A stretch of DNA of 8,652 nucleotides from Candidatus Microgenomates bacterium (GTDB taxonomy: Bacteria > Patescibacteriota > Microgenomatia > 2-02-FULL-39-11), in assembly GCA_022866885.1 (NCBI GenBank), contig JALHWS010000145.1:1-8652 (forward strand), read 5' to 3'. The position numbers were made by a program, and so were the translations under genes. Shown piece by piece: positions 1-6,173 of this stretch (position 1 is its first letter; each line of letters begins with the position of its first letter). The notes beneath the pieces are model-generated. The model saw only the letters and a program-made list of their open reading frames with translations, was not told the origin of the DNA and ran no database searches.

Positions 1-348
1 GAAACAAGCGCCAAATATGGCATGTATTACACAAAATGGGATTATACTATTCCCACTGATGGTGCGGGTGAGATGAACTATCGGATATGGGTGGATATTG
101 CTTGCGGGTATATTACAGCCCAGAATACATCCGGCGTACAAGTAATGGGTATAACGACAGAAATACCTTCCTTTTTTACCTCAATTAAAAAATGGATATC
201 AAATCTCTTTATAAGAGATAAGGTAAAAGGCGTTGAGTCCAGTACAGTATTGGCTCCAAAAGGAAGTACGCTTAAACTGGGAACGTTTTATCCCGCTACG
301 GATATATCCAAAGGCTGCCACGAGGCAACTTTTAATTTAAAATATTGA
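1..348 (+). CDS. C-terminal part of an unidentified protein (5' end outside window)
   Basis: The frame is open from base 2-3 upstream of the first ATG (position 22) right to the window edge, so this is the last 115 residues of a longer gene rather than a 108-residue protein. It stops with TGA at 346-348. I do not recognise the family. The segment is rich in aromatic, Thr, Ser and Gly residues and alternates hydrophobic and polar residues (for example YRIWVDIACGYITAQ), which suggests beta-strand structure of the kind seen in secreted or surface proteins. It has two cysteines, one in IACGY and one in KGCHEA near the end. No membrane anchor or sorting motif is visible at the C-terminus. Nothing downstream on this strand is close enough to be an obvious operon partner. 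The surface location is inference. Confidence 0.6.
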   Translation, partial: ETSAKYGMYYTKWDYTIPTDGAGEMNYRIWVDIACGYITAQNTSGVQVMGITTEIPSFFTSIKKWISNLFIRDKVKGVESSTVLAPKGSTLKLGTFYPATDISKGCHEATFNLKY

Positions 349-384
349 TCTACATATTACCTGTGAAAGCCTTCTGATGGTTCT

Positions 385-471
385 TTATTTTTCTTCTCTG
401 GCAAATGCTACGGCAATGGCTCTTCCGATACCGGTTGAAGCTCCGGTAACAACGGTAAATTTATCTTTCAT
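385..471 (-). pseudogene. Short-chain dehydrogenase N-terminal remnant
   Basis: A 28-codon reading frame starting with ATG at 469-471 encodes MKDKFTVVTGAS then TGIGRAIAVAFAREEK and stop. This is the first beta-strand and the glycine-rich NAD(P)-binding turn (TGxxxGIG) of the SDR family, plus the helix after it. SDR enzymes are normally about 250 residues, so the remaining nine tenths, including the Ser-Tyr-Lys active site, are missing. The TAA stop comes just where the second strand would begin, and the following bases to 349 show no continuation in any frame. It is therefore a truncated gene end, probably left by a deletion or insertion at this spot. A longer open frame to 576 exists, but the extension is hydrophobic low-complexity sequence unlike SDR proteins. 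Confidence 0.6.
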
Positions 472-569
472 TATAATAATTATATTATTTACTTCCTCCC
501 ACAGCCATAGCAATATCCCTTGTGAACACAAATAATACCACCACATCAGGAAAATATCAGTTATACTAC

Positions 570-605
570 TTGACATATAGGTACTATTTGAGTATTATAT
601 AGGTA
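570..605 (+). promoter_or_regulatory. Promoter of the first fic gene with flanking direct repeat
   Basis: TTGACA (570-575), a 17-base spacer and TATTAT (593-598) form a near-consensus sigma-70 promoter. The expected start of transcription is around 605, leaving a leader of only about 15 bases before the ATG at 620. A 9-base direct repeat ATATAGGTA occurs at 575-583 and 597-605, 22 bases apart (about two helical turns), one copy beginning at the last base of the -35 box and the other starting inside the -10. This spacing is what a dimeric repressor would read. That part is inference. Confidence 0.65.
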
Positions 606-619
606 GTTATTTCTCTTTT

Positions 620-1666
620 ATGCTTACTCCATATTTCACCATTACTCCTGAACTAAGCAAAAATTTGGAAGCTATTGGTGCGACTTTTGGTTATTTTAAG
701 GCTGTAACTGTACCCGAAGATTACAGAAAAGAATTTGTTTCCAAAATCACCGCTGAAACCGTCCACGCCTCAACAGCCATAGAAGGCAATACCTTGACCG
801 AAAAACAGGTACAAGAAGTATTGCAGGGTAAAAAGATACCTGCCGAAAAGATAGATATCCAGGAGGTATTAAATTACAATAAAGCCTTATATTTTATTGA
901 GCAACTTACAAAAGAGAAAAAAGCCAATATTTCTGAAGAATTAATAAAGAGAATCAATGTGATGGTTCTTAAAGGAATCAAGGATGATATCGCAGGAAAA
1001 TACCGTATAAAGCAGGTTATAGTTGGTGATTATCTTCCTCCACAATATTCCAAAGTCCCTGTATTAATGAGAGAGTTTATACAATGGATCAATAACCCTC
1101 AACCGCTACATCTTTCTCCTATTCTTTATACAGGCATCGGACATTATCAACTTGTAGCTATACATCCTTTTGAAGATGGAAACGGAAGAACAACCAGAAT
1201 ATTAACGACTTTGATGCTCATGAAATACGGTTATGATATGACAAGTTTTTTTGCTCTGGAGAGCTACTACAACAGAAACAGAAAGGCATACTATGAAGCC
1301 TTAAATTCGGCTGATAAGTACCGCGTAGAGCAAAAGCCAGATTTAACCGGATGGCTTGAATATTACACGGCAGGTATGTTGATAGAGGCAGAGCGGGCTA
1401 AATCACGTATAGAAGAAATACTTGAGAAGAAAAAGATATTAACAGGTAAAGTTTGGTTAACTGACATACAACTGAAAATACTCAAACTCACCATAAAAAA
1501 AGAAACAGCAAAAACCGCGGACTATTTAATAATCTCAAAATTAAGCAGGAAAGGCACGTATAATGCATTGGAAAAACTGGTACAACTGGGACTCATCAAA
1601 AGAACGGGTGAGAAAAAAGGCGCATATTATATGATTACGGAGAAGGGATTAGAATACGTCAGATAA
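620..1666 (+). CDS. Fic family protein (class II, N-terminal inhibitory helix, C-terminal winged helix)
   Basis: 348 residues, typical for stand-alone Fic proteins. The Fic core motif HPFEDGNGRTTR is at residues 182-193, with catalytic His182 and the phosphate-binding GNGR loop intact, so it should transfer AMP (or another nucleotide moiety) to a hydroxyl side chain of a target. The N-terminal segment carries the inhibitory motif S/T-xxx-E-G/N as STAIEGN at 51-57, where Glu55 would block ATP orientation; this is the class II architecture. The flap strand that docks the target lies near GKYRIKQVIVGDYLPP. Residues from about 275 to the end look like a winged helix-turn-helix, common in this subfamily and possibly used for DNA binding or self-regulation. 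No Shine-Dalgarno site is seen before the ATG; the promoter at 570-598 supports this start. The target is unknown. It converges on a second fic gene 59 bases away. Confidence 0.93.
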   Translation: MLTPYFTITPELSKNLEAIGATFGYFKAVTVPEDYRKEFVSKITAETVHASTAIEGNTLTEKQVQEVLQGKKIPAEKIDIQEVLNYNKALYFIEQLTKEKKANISEELIKRINVMVLKGIKDDIAGKYRIKQVIVGDYLPPQYSKVPVLMREFIQWINNPQPLHLSPILYTGIGHYQLVAIHPFEDGNGRTTRILTTLMLMKYGYDMTSFFALESYYNRNRKAYYEALNSADKYRVEQKPDLTGWLEYYTAGMLIEAERAKSRIEEILEKKKILTGKVWLTDIQLKILKLTIKKETAKTADYLIISKLSRKGTYNALEKLVQLGLIKRTGEKKGAYYMITEKGLEYVR

Positions 1667-1725
1667 ATCGTATACAAAGACAACCCGTTACGTTGGAACT
1701 TACTGTACTCTTACCGCCATTTTTC

Positions 1726-2751
1726 TCATATTAATTTATAATACGTTGCCCTGCCTTTACCAAATCTTTTGATTAATCCCAAATCCTGAAGCTTCTTGAA
1801 ATCTAACGTTCTGGTGGCTTTAGCCCGTTTGGTAATTCCGGCATAGTCTGCATCCCTGATAAAACCATTTTTATCGAGATATCCAATAATTTCCCGGTGG
1901 AATGGTTTAAGTTTTTTCTCCGGAGTCAGGGAAACCAATTCCAGTTCTTTTTTCACCCTGACCAGTTCGTCAATAATTCCTTCCGTAAAATATTCCAACC
2001 AGACTGTATAATCGATTTTCCCGGAAAGATCATAATAATTACCGTATTCCCCGACCATCTGGAAATACTTGGTAACATTCTTGTTGTAATAATTCTCAAA
2101 ACTGAAAAGGCTGAAAGTATCAAGACCCATCCGGGCCAGTATAACTTTGGTCATCAGCCTGACCGTCCGGCCGTTACCGTCCATAAAAGGATGGATAATC
2201 ACAAACTGCTTATGGAATATCCCGGCTAGAATTAAGGGGTCTGTTGACTCACTTGTTTTAACAAATTCAAATAAGTCAATCATAAGATTCCCGACATTTT
2301 TGGCGTCCGGTGGCCAGTAAACAGTCTTTCCTATTTTGGGATCATTGACAAATACCGGATCGCTTCTGAATTTCCCCAGACTTTCTAAGGAAACCAACTT
2401 GTCCATGACTTTACTATGTATTTTGAATACCAGATCAGTCTCAAATGCTTGCTTGATTTTTGATGTATAGTTACCCAACCAAACAAGGGCTTCGTTGTAA
2501 TTTAAAACTTCCTGTTCGCTGTTTCTGATATTCTCCGGCCTGTTTTTGAGAATGATTTTAACGTCTGTCAAAGGCAGCGGGTTACCTTCAATACTGGTGG
2601 AAGCAAAACTTGAGACTATCCGAGCTTCTCTCTCCAGTTTCATCAAAACGGTGCGTGGATATTTAACTGAATTCAGTTCCGCTGTGAGAATGCCAATTTT
2701 CTTTATATTGGCTAAAAGCTTATCGGTGATCTTATATTTCGGATTAAACAT
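1726..2751 (-). CDS. Second Fic family protein (class II, convergent paralogue)
   Basis: 341 residues with the same plan as its neighbour. The inhibitory motif STSIEGN is at 51-57, exactly the same residue numbers as in the first protein. The Fic motif HPFMDGNGRTVR is at 187-198 with His187 as the catalytic base, and a C-terminal winged-helix segment (about 285-341) ends KRFGKGRATYYKLI. All key residues are present, so an active, auto-inhibited AMP transferase is expected. The two proteins share motifs and domain order but differ in much of the remaining sequence, so they are diverged paralogues rather than a recent duplication. AGGA sits five bases before the ATG and is the best Shine-Dalgarno site in the left half of the window, but it lies in the stem of a leader hairpin (2755-2789). 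The substrate is unknown. Confidence 0.93.
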   Translation of the reverse strand: MFNPKYKITDKLLANIKKIGILTAELNSVKYPRTVLMKLEREARIVSSFASTSIEGNPLPLTDVKIILKNRPENIRNSEQEVLNYNEALVWLGNYTSKIKQAFETDLVFKIHSKVMDKLVSLESLGKFRSDPVFVNDPKIGKTVYWPPDAKNVGNLMIDLFEFVKTSESTDPLILAGIFHKQFVIIHPFMDGNGRTVRLMTKVILARMGLDTFSLFSFENYYNKNVTKYFQMVGEYGNYYDLSGKIDYTVWLEYFTEGIIDELVRVKKELELVSLTPEKKLKPFHREIIGYLDKNGFIRDADYAGITKRAKATRTLDFKKLQDLGLIKRFGKGRATYYKLI

Positions 2752-2754
2752 ATT

Positions 2755-2789
2755 TATCCTGAGTCCGCCAGTTGGCGGATCGAAGGATA
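2755..2789 (-). repeat. REP-like palindrome forming the 5' leader hairpin of the second fic gene
   Basis: Two nested inverted repeats: TATCCT (2755-2760) with AGGATA (2784-2789), and TCCGCCA (2764-2770) with TGGCGGA (2773-2779). The flanks CCTGAG and TCGAAGG match a dispersed palindrome type that I recall as frequent in candidate-phyla genomes; only one full copy is in this window. Read on the minus strand it begins about where the fic transcript should start, and it ends four bases before the ATG. The AGGA ribosome-binding site lies in the outer stem. Confidence 0.7.
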
Positions 2790-2794
2790 GGCGA

Positions 2795-2823
2795 ATTATA
2801 GTCGATTATTAGTCGATTTACAA
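2795..2823 (-). promoter_or_regulatory. Promoter of the second fic gene
   Basis: On the minus strand TTGTAA (2818-2823), a 17-base spacer and TATAAT (2795-2800) form a strong sigma-70 promoter. Two copies of AATCGACTA stand 11 bases apart within the spacer and -35 edge, one helical turn, a possible operator. The predicted start of transcription is near 2788, at the first bases of the leader hairpin. Confidence 0.6.
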
Positions 2824-2868
2824 GCGAAGTGAGATTACTTTCCCCCTCGTGCGGAAAACGTGGGTTTA

Positions 2869-2888
2869 CACTGAGTAAAATCGAAGTG
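2869..2888. repeat. Second, simpler palindrome of the CTGAG...TCGAAG type
   Basis: CACTGAG, a short AT loop and TCGAAGTG form an inverted repeat with CACT/AGTG ends. It shares the CTGAG and TCGAAG blocks with the larger palindrome about 100 bases away, so it may be a variant member of the same dispersed family. It sits in the 208-base space between the second fic gene and the methyltransferase, which otherwise holds no credible gene. Confidence 0.4.
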
Positions 2889-2959
2889 ACGATGTTGGAA
2901 TATTTTGCGCTCAATTTGGACTTTCCAGACTGCATATTTGTAACCATAAATAAGCAAAT

Positions 2960-3808
2960 TTATGATTTCACTGCTTCTACTATGACATAGCGAAAAATAT
3001 CATCCTTTACATTTTTGTATGCCTCTACAGCACATGTTGCATTTATAAAAATCTTTTGTAGTTTCAACAGCTTAATAATTGGATAAACGAGGAAAGCTAG
3101 ATAATAGAAAAATTTCAGCCCTGGCAGCACTTCCTGTGTAATATCTGTAACAGATACAGTAGTGAAACCTGCCTCTTTCATGATATTGGGGAAACTTCCA
3201 TGAATAAAATGAGAGAAGCTGTGCATTCCTGACACTTTATTTACGAGTGTCGCCATTTCTTTTTGTTGCTTTGTTAATAGTTTTTGTGGTGCCATAGTGT
3301 ATTCAAAGAGGACAATTTTTCCATGCGGTTTTAATATTCGATGAAATTCTCTTAGCGCTTTTATATAATTTTGTGCATGAACAAGAGTCTCGAGAGTATA
3401 AACACCATCAAATGTACTGTCAGAATAGGTTAGATGTTCATAGTTCATGATATGGAAATTTACTTTTTCTTTCACGCCTTCTTTTTGTGACTTTTTCTTT
3501 GCGCTCGTAATATTGAAATCCAAAAGATCTACCCCCGCGACGTGATAGTGATAGTGCTGTGCTAGGTAAATAGCGGTGTAACCTTCTCCGCAACCCGCAT
3601 CAAGAAGATAAGAGTGCTTGGGCAATTTAATAGTCTCAGCAAGTTTATCAATCATAAGAATCTGCGCTTTCCATAAGGAAATAGGTTTTTTATCTTGAGG
3701 ATAATATCCAAAGTGTTTAATTCCTCTTAATAGGAATCCATACCCGAGTCTTGATTCAACAGAGTGGTAATAATTAATTATTTGTTGTTGTGGACTAACT
3801 CTCTTCAT
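2960..3808 (-). CDS. Class I SAM-dependent methyltransferase (UbiE / sterol-methyltransferase-like)
   Basis: 282 residues with the Rossmann-type methyltransferase fold. Motif I, LDAGCGEGY (69-77), binds S-adenosylmethionine; Asp94 in AGVDLLDF is the acidic residue at the end of strand 2 that holds the ribose; FDGVYTLETLVHA (133-145) is motif post-II/III; and HRILKPHGKIVLFEY (156-170) is the characteristic RILKPGG-type strand. The N-terminus (YYHSVESRLGYG) and the overall layout resemble the UbiE and sterol/tocopherol C-methyltransferase group, which act on lipid-like or small aromatic substrates. The C-terminal third is hydrophobic (FFYYLAFLVYPIIKLL), perhaps for membrane or lipid contact. 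The exact substrate cannot be told. It stands alone: neighbours are a fic gene 208 bases downstream and, upstream, divergent small reading frames. No Shine-Dalgarno site is visible; the ATG is the first start in the frame. Confidence 0.88.
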   Translation of the reverse strand: MKRVSPQQQIINYYHSVESRLGYGFLLRGIKHFGYYPQDKKPISLWKAQILMIDKLAETIKLPKHSYLLDAGCGEGYTAIYLAQHYHYHVAGVDLLDFNITSAKKKSQKEGVKEKVNFHIMNYEHLTYSDSTFDGVYTLETLVHAQNYIKALREFHRILKPHGKIVLFEYTMAPQKLLTKQQKEMATLVNKVSGMHSFSHFIHGSFPNIMKEAGFTTVSVTDITQEVLPGLKFFYYLAFLVYPIIKLLKLQKIFINATCAVEAYKNVKDDIFRYVIVEAVKS

Positions 3809-3877
3809 GATTGTATTTTACATTACTAAGCCGCAAATGAAAATTATTATTTCTTCTTAACAACTAAAATTAATATC

Positions 3878-3958
3878 ATGTCTCAACGCTTGGTTTTCTT
3901 TCTTCTCTTTATATACCTCTTTTTTATCCTTAAAATAAATCATAAAATAAACTCATGA
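3878..3958 (+). CDS. Hydrophobic 26-residue mini-ORF (signal-peptide-like)
   Basis: ATG at 3878 encodes MSQRLVFFLLFIYLFFILK followed by INHKINS and a TGA that overlaps the next ATG as ATGA. The positively charged start and about 15 hydrophobic residues look like a signal peptide or membrane anchor. The reading frame after it is the C-terminal piece of a secreted-type nuclease, so this may be the surviving export signal of that gene, put out of frame by an internal deletion. It could also be chance: it is very short and no ribosome-binding site is seen. Confidence 0.3.
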   Translation: MSQRLVFFLLFIYLFFILKINHKINS

Positions 3959-4128
3959 AGACTAAAAATAAAATACTGATTAATGAAAAAATGGTGGAAG
4001 AAGGCTATGCCAAAGTGGAAACATTTGAAAAAATGCGAAAACCAATGCTTTTTGAACAACTTCTCCAAGCGGAAACATGGGCAAAAGACCATCACAATGG
4101 CATGTGGCTGGATGAATGGATGAGGTAA
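3955..4128 (+). pseudogene. Staphylococcal-nuclease-like (thermonuclease) C-terminal remnant
   Basis: A 57-residue frame from ATG 3955 to TAA 4128. Its centre INEKMVEEGYAKVETF and its end LLQAETWAKDHHNGMWLDEW match the last two helices of SNase-domain proteins, where the pattern is N-x-x-L/M-V-x-x-G-Y/L-A-K-V followed by an A-x-x-x-A-K-x-x-x-x-G-L/I-W helix. The beta-barrel half of the domain, with the catalytic Arg, Asp, Glu and second Arg, is absent, and an in-frame TAA at 3943-3945 closes the frame upstream. An active nuclease is therefore ruled out from this piece alone. The preceding hydrophobic mini-ORF overlaps it by four bases and may be its former export signal. The family assignment rests on a short stretch, so I am only fairly sure. 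Confidence 0.5.
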
Positions 4129-4131
4129 ATT

Positions 4132-4140
4132 TGTTATAAT
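4132..4140 (+). promoter_or_regulatory. Extended -10 promoter element for tRNA-Ser
   Basis: TGTTATAAT is a TGn extended -10 element with a perfect TATAAT (4135-4140). No good -35 box lies 17 bases upstream, as often holds for extended -10 promoters. Transcription would start near 4147, about nine bases before the mature tRNA end. It lies directly after the nuclease-remnant stop codon. Confidence 0.5.
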
Positions 4141-4155
4141 TGAATTGGTTTGTTT

Positions 4156-4245
4156 GGAGAGGTCGCATAGTGGTCCATTGCTGGAGGTTGCTAACCTCCT
4201 GAGCTGAATAAGCTCACGCGGGTTCAAATCCCGCCCTCTCCGCCA
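4156..4245 (+). tRNA. tRNA-Ser (anticodon GCT)
   Basis: A complete type II tRNA of 90 bases. The acceptor stem GGAGAGG (4156-4162) pairs with CCTCTCC (4235-4241), followed by discriminator G and encoded CCA (4243-4245). The anticodon stem GGAGG/CCTCC encloses the loop TTGCTAA with anticodon GCT at 4190-4192, which reads AGC and AGT serine codons. The long variable arm GAGCT/AGCTC is the serine hallmark, and the T arm GCGGG-TTCAAAT-CCCGC is canonical. The D arm is short (GCA/TGC) with GG in its loop, as is normal for serine tRNAs. Confidence 0.97.
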
Positions 4246-4300
4246 TTGTAAAATAGCCCCATTTTTAGAATGTAGGTAGGAAGTATTATTTTGGAACTTC

Positions 4301-4309
4301 TGCTATAAT
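4301..4309 (+). promoter_or_regulatory. Extended -10 promoter element for the cysteine-rich micropeptide
   Basis: TGCTATAAT is again a TGn plus perfect TATAAT (4304-4309) without a clear -35 box. Predicted transcription start is near 4316, giving a leader of about 34 AT-rich bases before the ATG at 4350. It supports the small downstream frame being a real transcribed gene separate from the tRNA. Confidence 0.5.
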
Positions 4310-4349
4310 ATTTTCATTATTACTTCTTTCTTAATATTATTCTTATCAT

Positions 4350-4565
4350 ATGAATAAATACGTAATATTTTCTATTCTGTTGCTCGTAGTAATAATTATT
4401 GGGTTGCTCCTATCAACACGTATGAATCCTAATTGTACGGGATTTCTGGAAGAAGGAAATGTTTTTAATGTTGATCCTCATTGTTGTTTCCCATTAAAAG
4501 AGAGTTGTCTTAAGTTTGGTGATGCTTGTGTTAAAAATGGGGGATTTGTTTGCAGTATTTTTTAG
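4350..4565 (+). CDS. Small membrane-anchored or secreted six-cysteine peptide
   Basis: 71 residues. Residues 4-21 (YVIFSILLLVVIIIGLLL) form one strong hydrophobic segment after a lysine, so the peptide is either exported or anchored with its C-terminus outside. There is no lipobox cysteine directly after it. The exported part, about 48 residues, has six cysteines at 29, 45, 46, 53, 60 and 68, a C-CC-C-C-C order like that of disulfide-rich mini-proteins such as knottins. An even number of cysteines and an export signal suggest three disulfides, but this is inference. I do not recognise a family. The upstream extended -10 promoter supports expression; no Shine-Dalgarno site is visible. It sits alone between tRNA-Ser and the end of the ATPase gene, with no evident partner. 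Confidence 0.6.
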   Translation: MNKYVIFSILLLVVIIIGLLLSTRMNPNCTGFLEEGNVFNVDPHCCFPLKESCLKFGDACVKNGGFVCSIF

Positions 4566-4596
4566 ATGATTTGATTTGAAAAACGTTCCAACATCG

Positions 4597-4615
4597 TCCC
4601 ACGCTCTCCGCAAAT
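4597..4615 (+). repeat. Degenerate copy of a tRNA-Ser 3' end
   Basis: This stretch matches the last part of tRNA-Ser (4229-4247) at 15 of 19 positions, covering the 3' side of the T stem, the 3' side of the acceptor stem and the CCA region (here CAA). No T loop or other tRNA part lies in front of it. It could be the remnant of an attachment site from an element that used the tRNA gene, a decayed second serine tRNA, or chance. Confidence 0.3.
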
Positions 4616-4628
4616 TCCTGAAGTCTAT

Positions 4629-6131
4629 TTATAGTAAAAGAAAATGAGAGAGTGGAATATTAACTGCTGTTTTACTTTCGTTTATTAATAATGGTGAGCG
4701 TGATACAACTAATCCGTATTTAGATTTTACACGTTTGGCTGTGTTATTTATTTGAGTAAACCCCTTTTCTCCGTATCCTACCTCTAATATAATATTCTGC
4801 TCAAATAAACGGATTATAAAATCAGCTCCACCCGCTGCACTATCATAGGTAAGTGAGGCGTTTTTATTAACCAGACACCTTGTAAGATAAAGTCCTACCG
4901 TATCCTCCAATAACTTCCCCATATACGTGTCTTGCCCAATGATATTCCCTACAAAGTTATAGTACATTGACCTAAAAGCCGGAGAAGCAAAAAGATATTT
5001 CGACGGCTTTCTCACTTGAGTTGCATGAGCTCCGTAAGGAAATACTCTAAGCACTGTTTCTGTTTTCTCCAGCACATTTAATACCTGGGTAAGAGTTAAT
5101 CTATCTATATCTAAATCGGGAGCTAAATTAGTAACGCTTAAAATATCGGTGGCGGCAACCGTATATAGAATCTCAGGAATCTTTGAGATAATTTCATTTC
5201 TAAACTGTCCAAGCTGGGCTATATCCATACTTACCACTCTGTCTAATATCTTTTTTATCTGGTCATAAACCAATCCTTCATTTTTCAGCTTCACGGCAAA
5301 CGGTAATGTTCCATATTTCATATACCTGTCTACCTCCAATCTTTCAATACCTGTCCAATACCGTCTTACAACATTTTCCAGTATTTTTATTTGGGTAAAT
5401 ACTTCTTCAGCCGTATTTGATTCGAAGACGGCCTTTCTTAATTTACCGGATAATCCTTTTATTTCAAACTTATTATTTTTGATTTTGATAAATTCTGTAA
5501 AACTCATCGGATATAGCTTTTCAAAAATCACCCGTCTTGCTACGTCGGGATTAGTCTGAAGCGTGACAGCAGATGAACCAGTAGCAAAGATGAAGACTTT
5601 TTTTGACCTGTCAAATATTGTTTTAAGGGTGATTGCCCATTTACTGTCATATTGTACTTCATCAAGAAAAAGTACCACCGGTTTATCCAGTCTTTCAAAG
5701 ACGCTTCCCAAAATTTCTTCATAAACGGATAATACATCAGAAAGTGTGACGCCTATAATTTGGGTTATTTGGTCTACTGATAGAAAAAGTTTATTTATTT
5801 CTGTTTGAACAGTTTCGAAGTAAAGTTGAGAAAGAAGAGTAGTCTTTCCCACGCCCCGGAATCCGGATAACGCTAACCAACGAATCTCCGTATTACCTTC
5901 AAGGAAATCATTATAATATTTATTTAGCTTCACATAACAATTACGCTTAGGATTTTTGTTGTTTTGTTCGTCATATACATAGGCTCTAGCCCTGAAGTCT
6001 GCCTGTGCTATTTGTTCCTGAAGATATTTAAGAATAAGGTCTTTCTTATCGGTAGTCATATCACTAGTACTGTATTTCGTGAATATTCCGGTATAAAGAT
6101 TTTTATCCGAACCTTTGTACCGATCTATCAC
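4629..6131 (-). CDS. P-loop ATPase of the COG1373 / DUF4143-like group
   Basis: Up to 500 residues from a GTG at 6131. The Walker A loop GFRGVGKTT is at 90-98, Walker B VVLFLDEVQ at 152-160 (Asp157, Glu158), and a sensor-like FATGSSA at 182-188 is followed by RR and the LYPMSFTEF segment typical of this AAA-type group. The C-terminal segment GGADFII...IILEVGYG (about 434-453) has the Asp and Glu of a restriction-endonuclease-like fold, but Gly replaces the usual catalytic Lys of ExK, so nuclease activity is doubtful. Family members are common accessory ATPases of unknown biochemical role, often near mobile or defence genes. The start is uncertain: ATG at 6057-6059 (residue 25) is the alternative and would put both arms of the inverted repeat 6063-6173 in the leader. 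No Shine-Dalgarno site favours either. It is a single gene with its own repeat-rich promoter. Confidence 0.85.
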   Translation of the reverse strand: MIDRYKGSDKNLYTGIFTKYSTSDMTTDKKDLILKYLQEQIAQADFRARAYVYDEQNNKNPKRNCYVKLNKYYNDFLEGNTEIRWLALSGFRGVGKTTLLSQLYFETVQTEINKLFLSVDQITQIIGVTLSDVLSVYEEILGSVFERLDKPVVLFLDEVQYDSKWAITLKTIFDRSKKVFIFATGSSAVTLQTNPDVARRVIFEKLYPMSFTEFIKIKNNKFEIKGLSGKLRKAVFESNTAEEVFTQIKILENVVRRYWTGIERLEVDRYMKYGTLPFAVKLKNEGLVYDQIKKILDRVVSMDIAQLGQFRNEIISKIPEILYTVAATDILSVTNLAPDLDIDRLTLTQVLNVLEKTETVLRVFPYGAHATQVRKPSKYLFASPAFRSMYYNFVGNIIGQDTYMGKLLEDTVGLYLTRCLVNKNASLTYDSAAGGADFIIRLFEQNIILEVGYGEKGFTQINNTAKRVKSKYGLVVSRSPLLINESKTAVNIPLSHFLLL

Positions 6132-6173
6132 AACATTGATAACGCCGCGAAATTAACGAAATACAGTACTAGT
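6063..6173. repeat. 18-bp perfect inverted repeat flanking the ATPase start region
   Basis: ACTAGTACTGTATTTCGT (6063-6080) and its exact reverse complement (6156-6173) are separated by 75 bases. The upstream arm overlaps the promoter -10 by three bases; the downstream arm ends three bases before the alternative ATG. If transcription starts near 6164, about nine bases of the 5' end of the mRNA could pair with the downstream arm, closing a loop that holds the GTG start. Confidence 0.75.

Noticed and set aside
437..453. Functional SDR enzyme
   Set aside because: Only the cofactor-binding turn is present; the active-site Ser, Tyr and Lys region is missing entirely.
2744..2947. 67-residue minus-strand frame upstream of the second fic gene
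   Set aside because: It runs through the promoter, the palindromes and the fic start, and its sequence shows no protein-like pattern.
3940..4227. Minus-strand frames of 95 and 62 residues
   Set aside because: The longer one overlaps tRNA-Ser, and both are antisense to the nuclease-like fragment; neither has a start signal.
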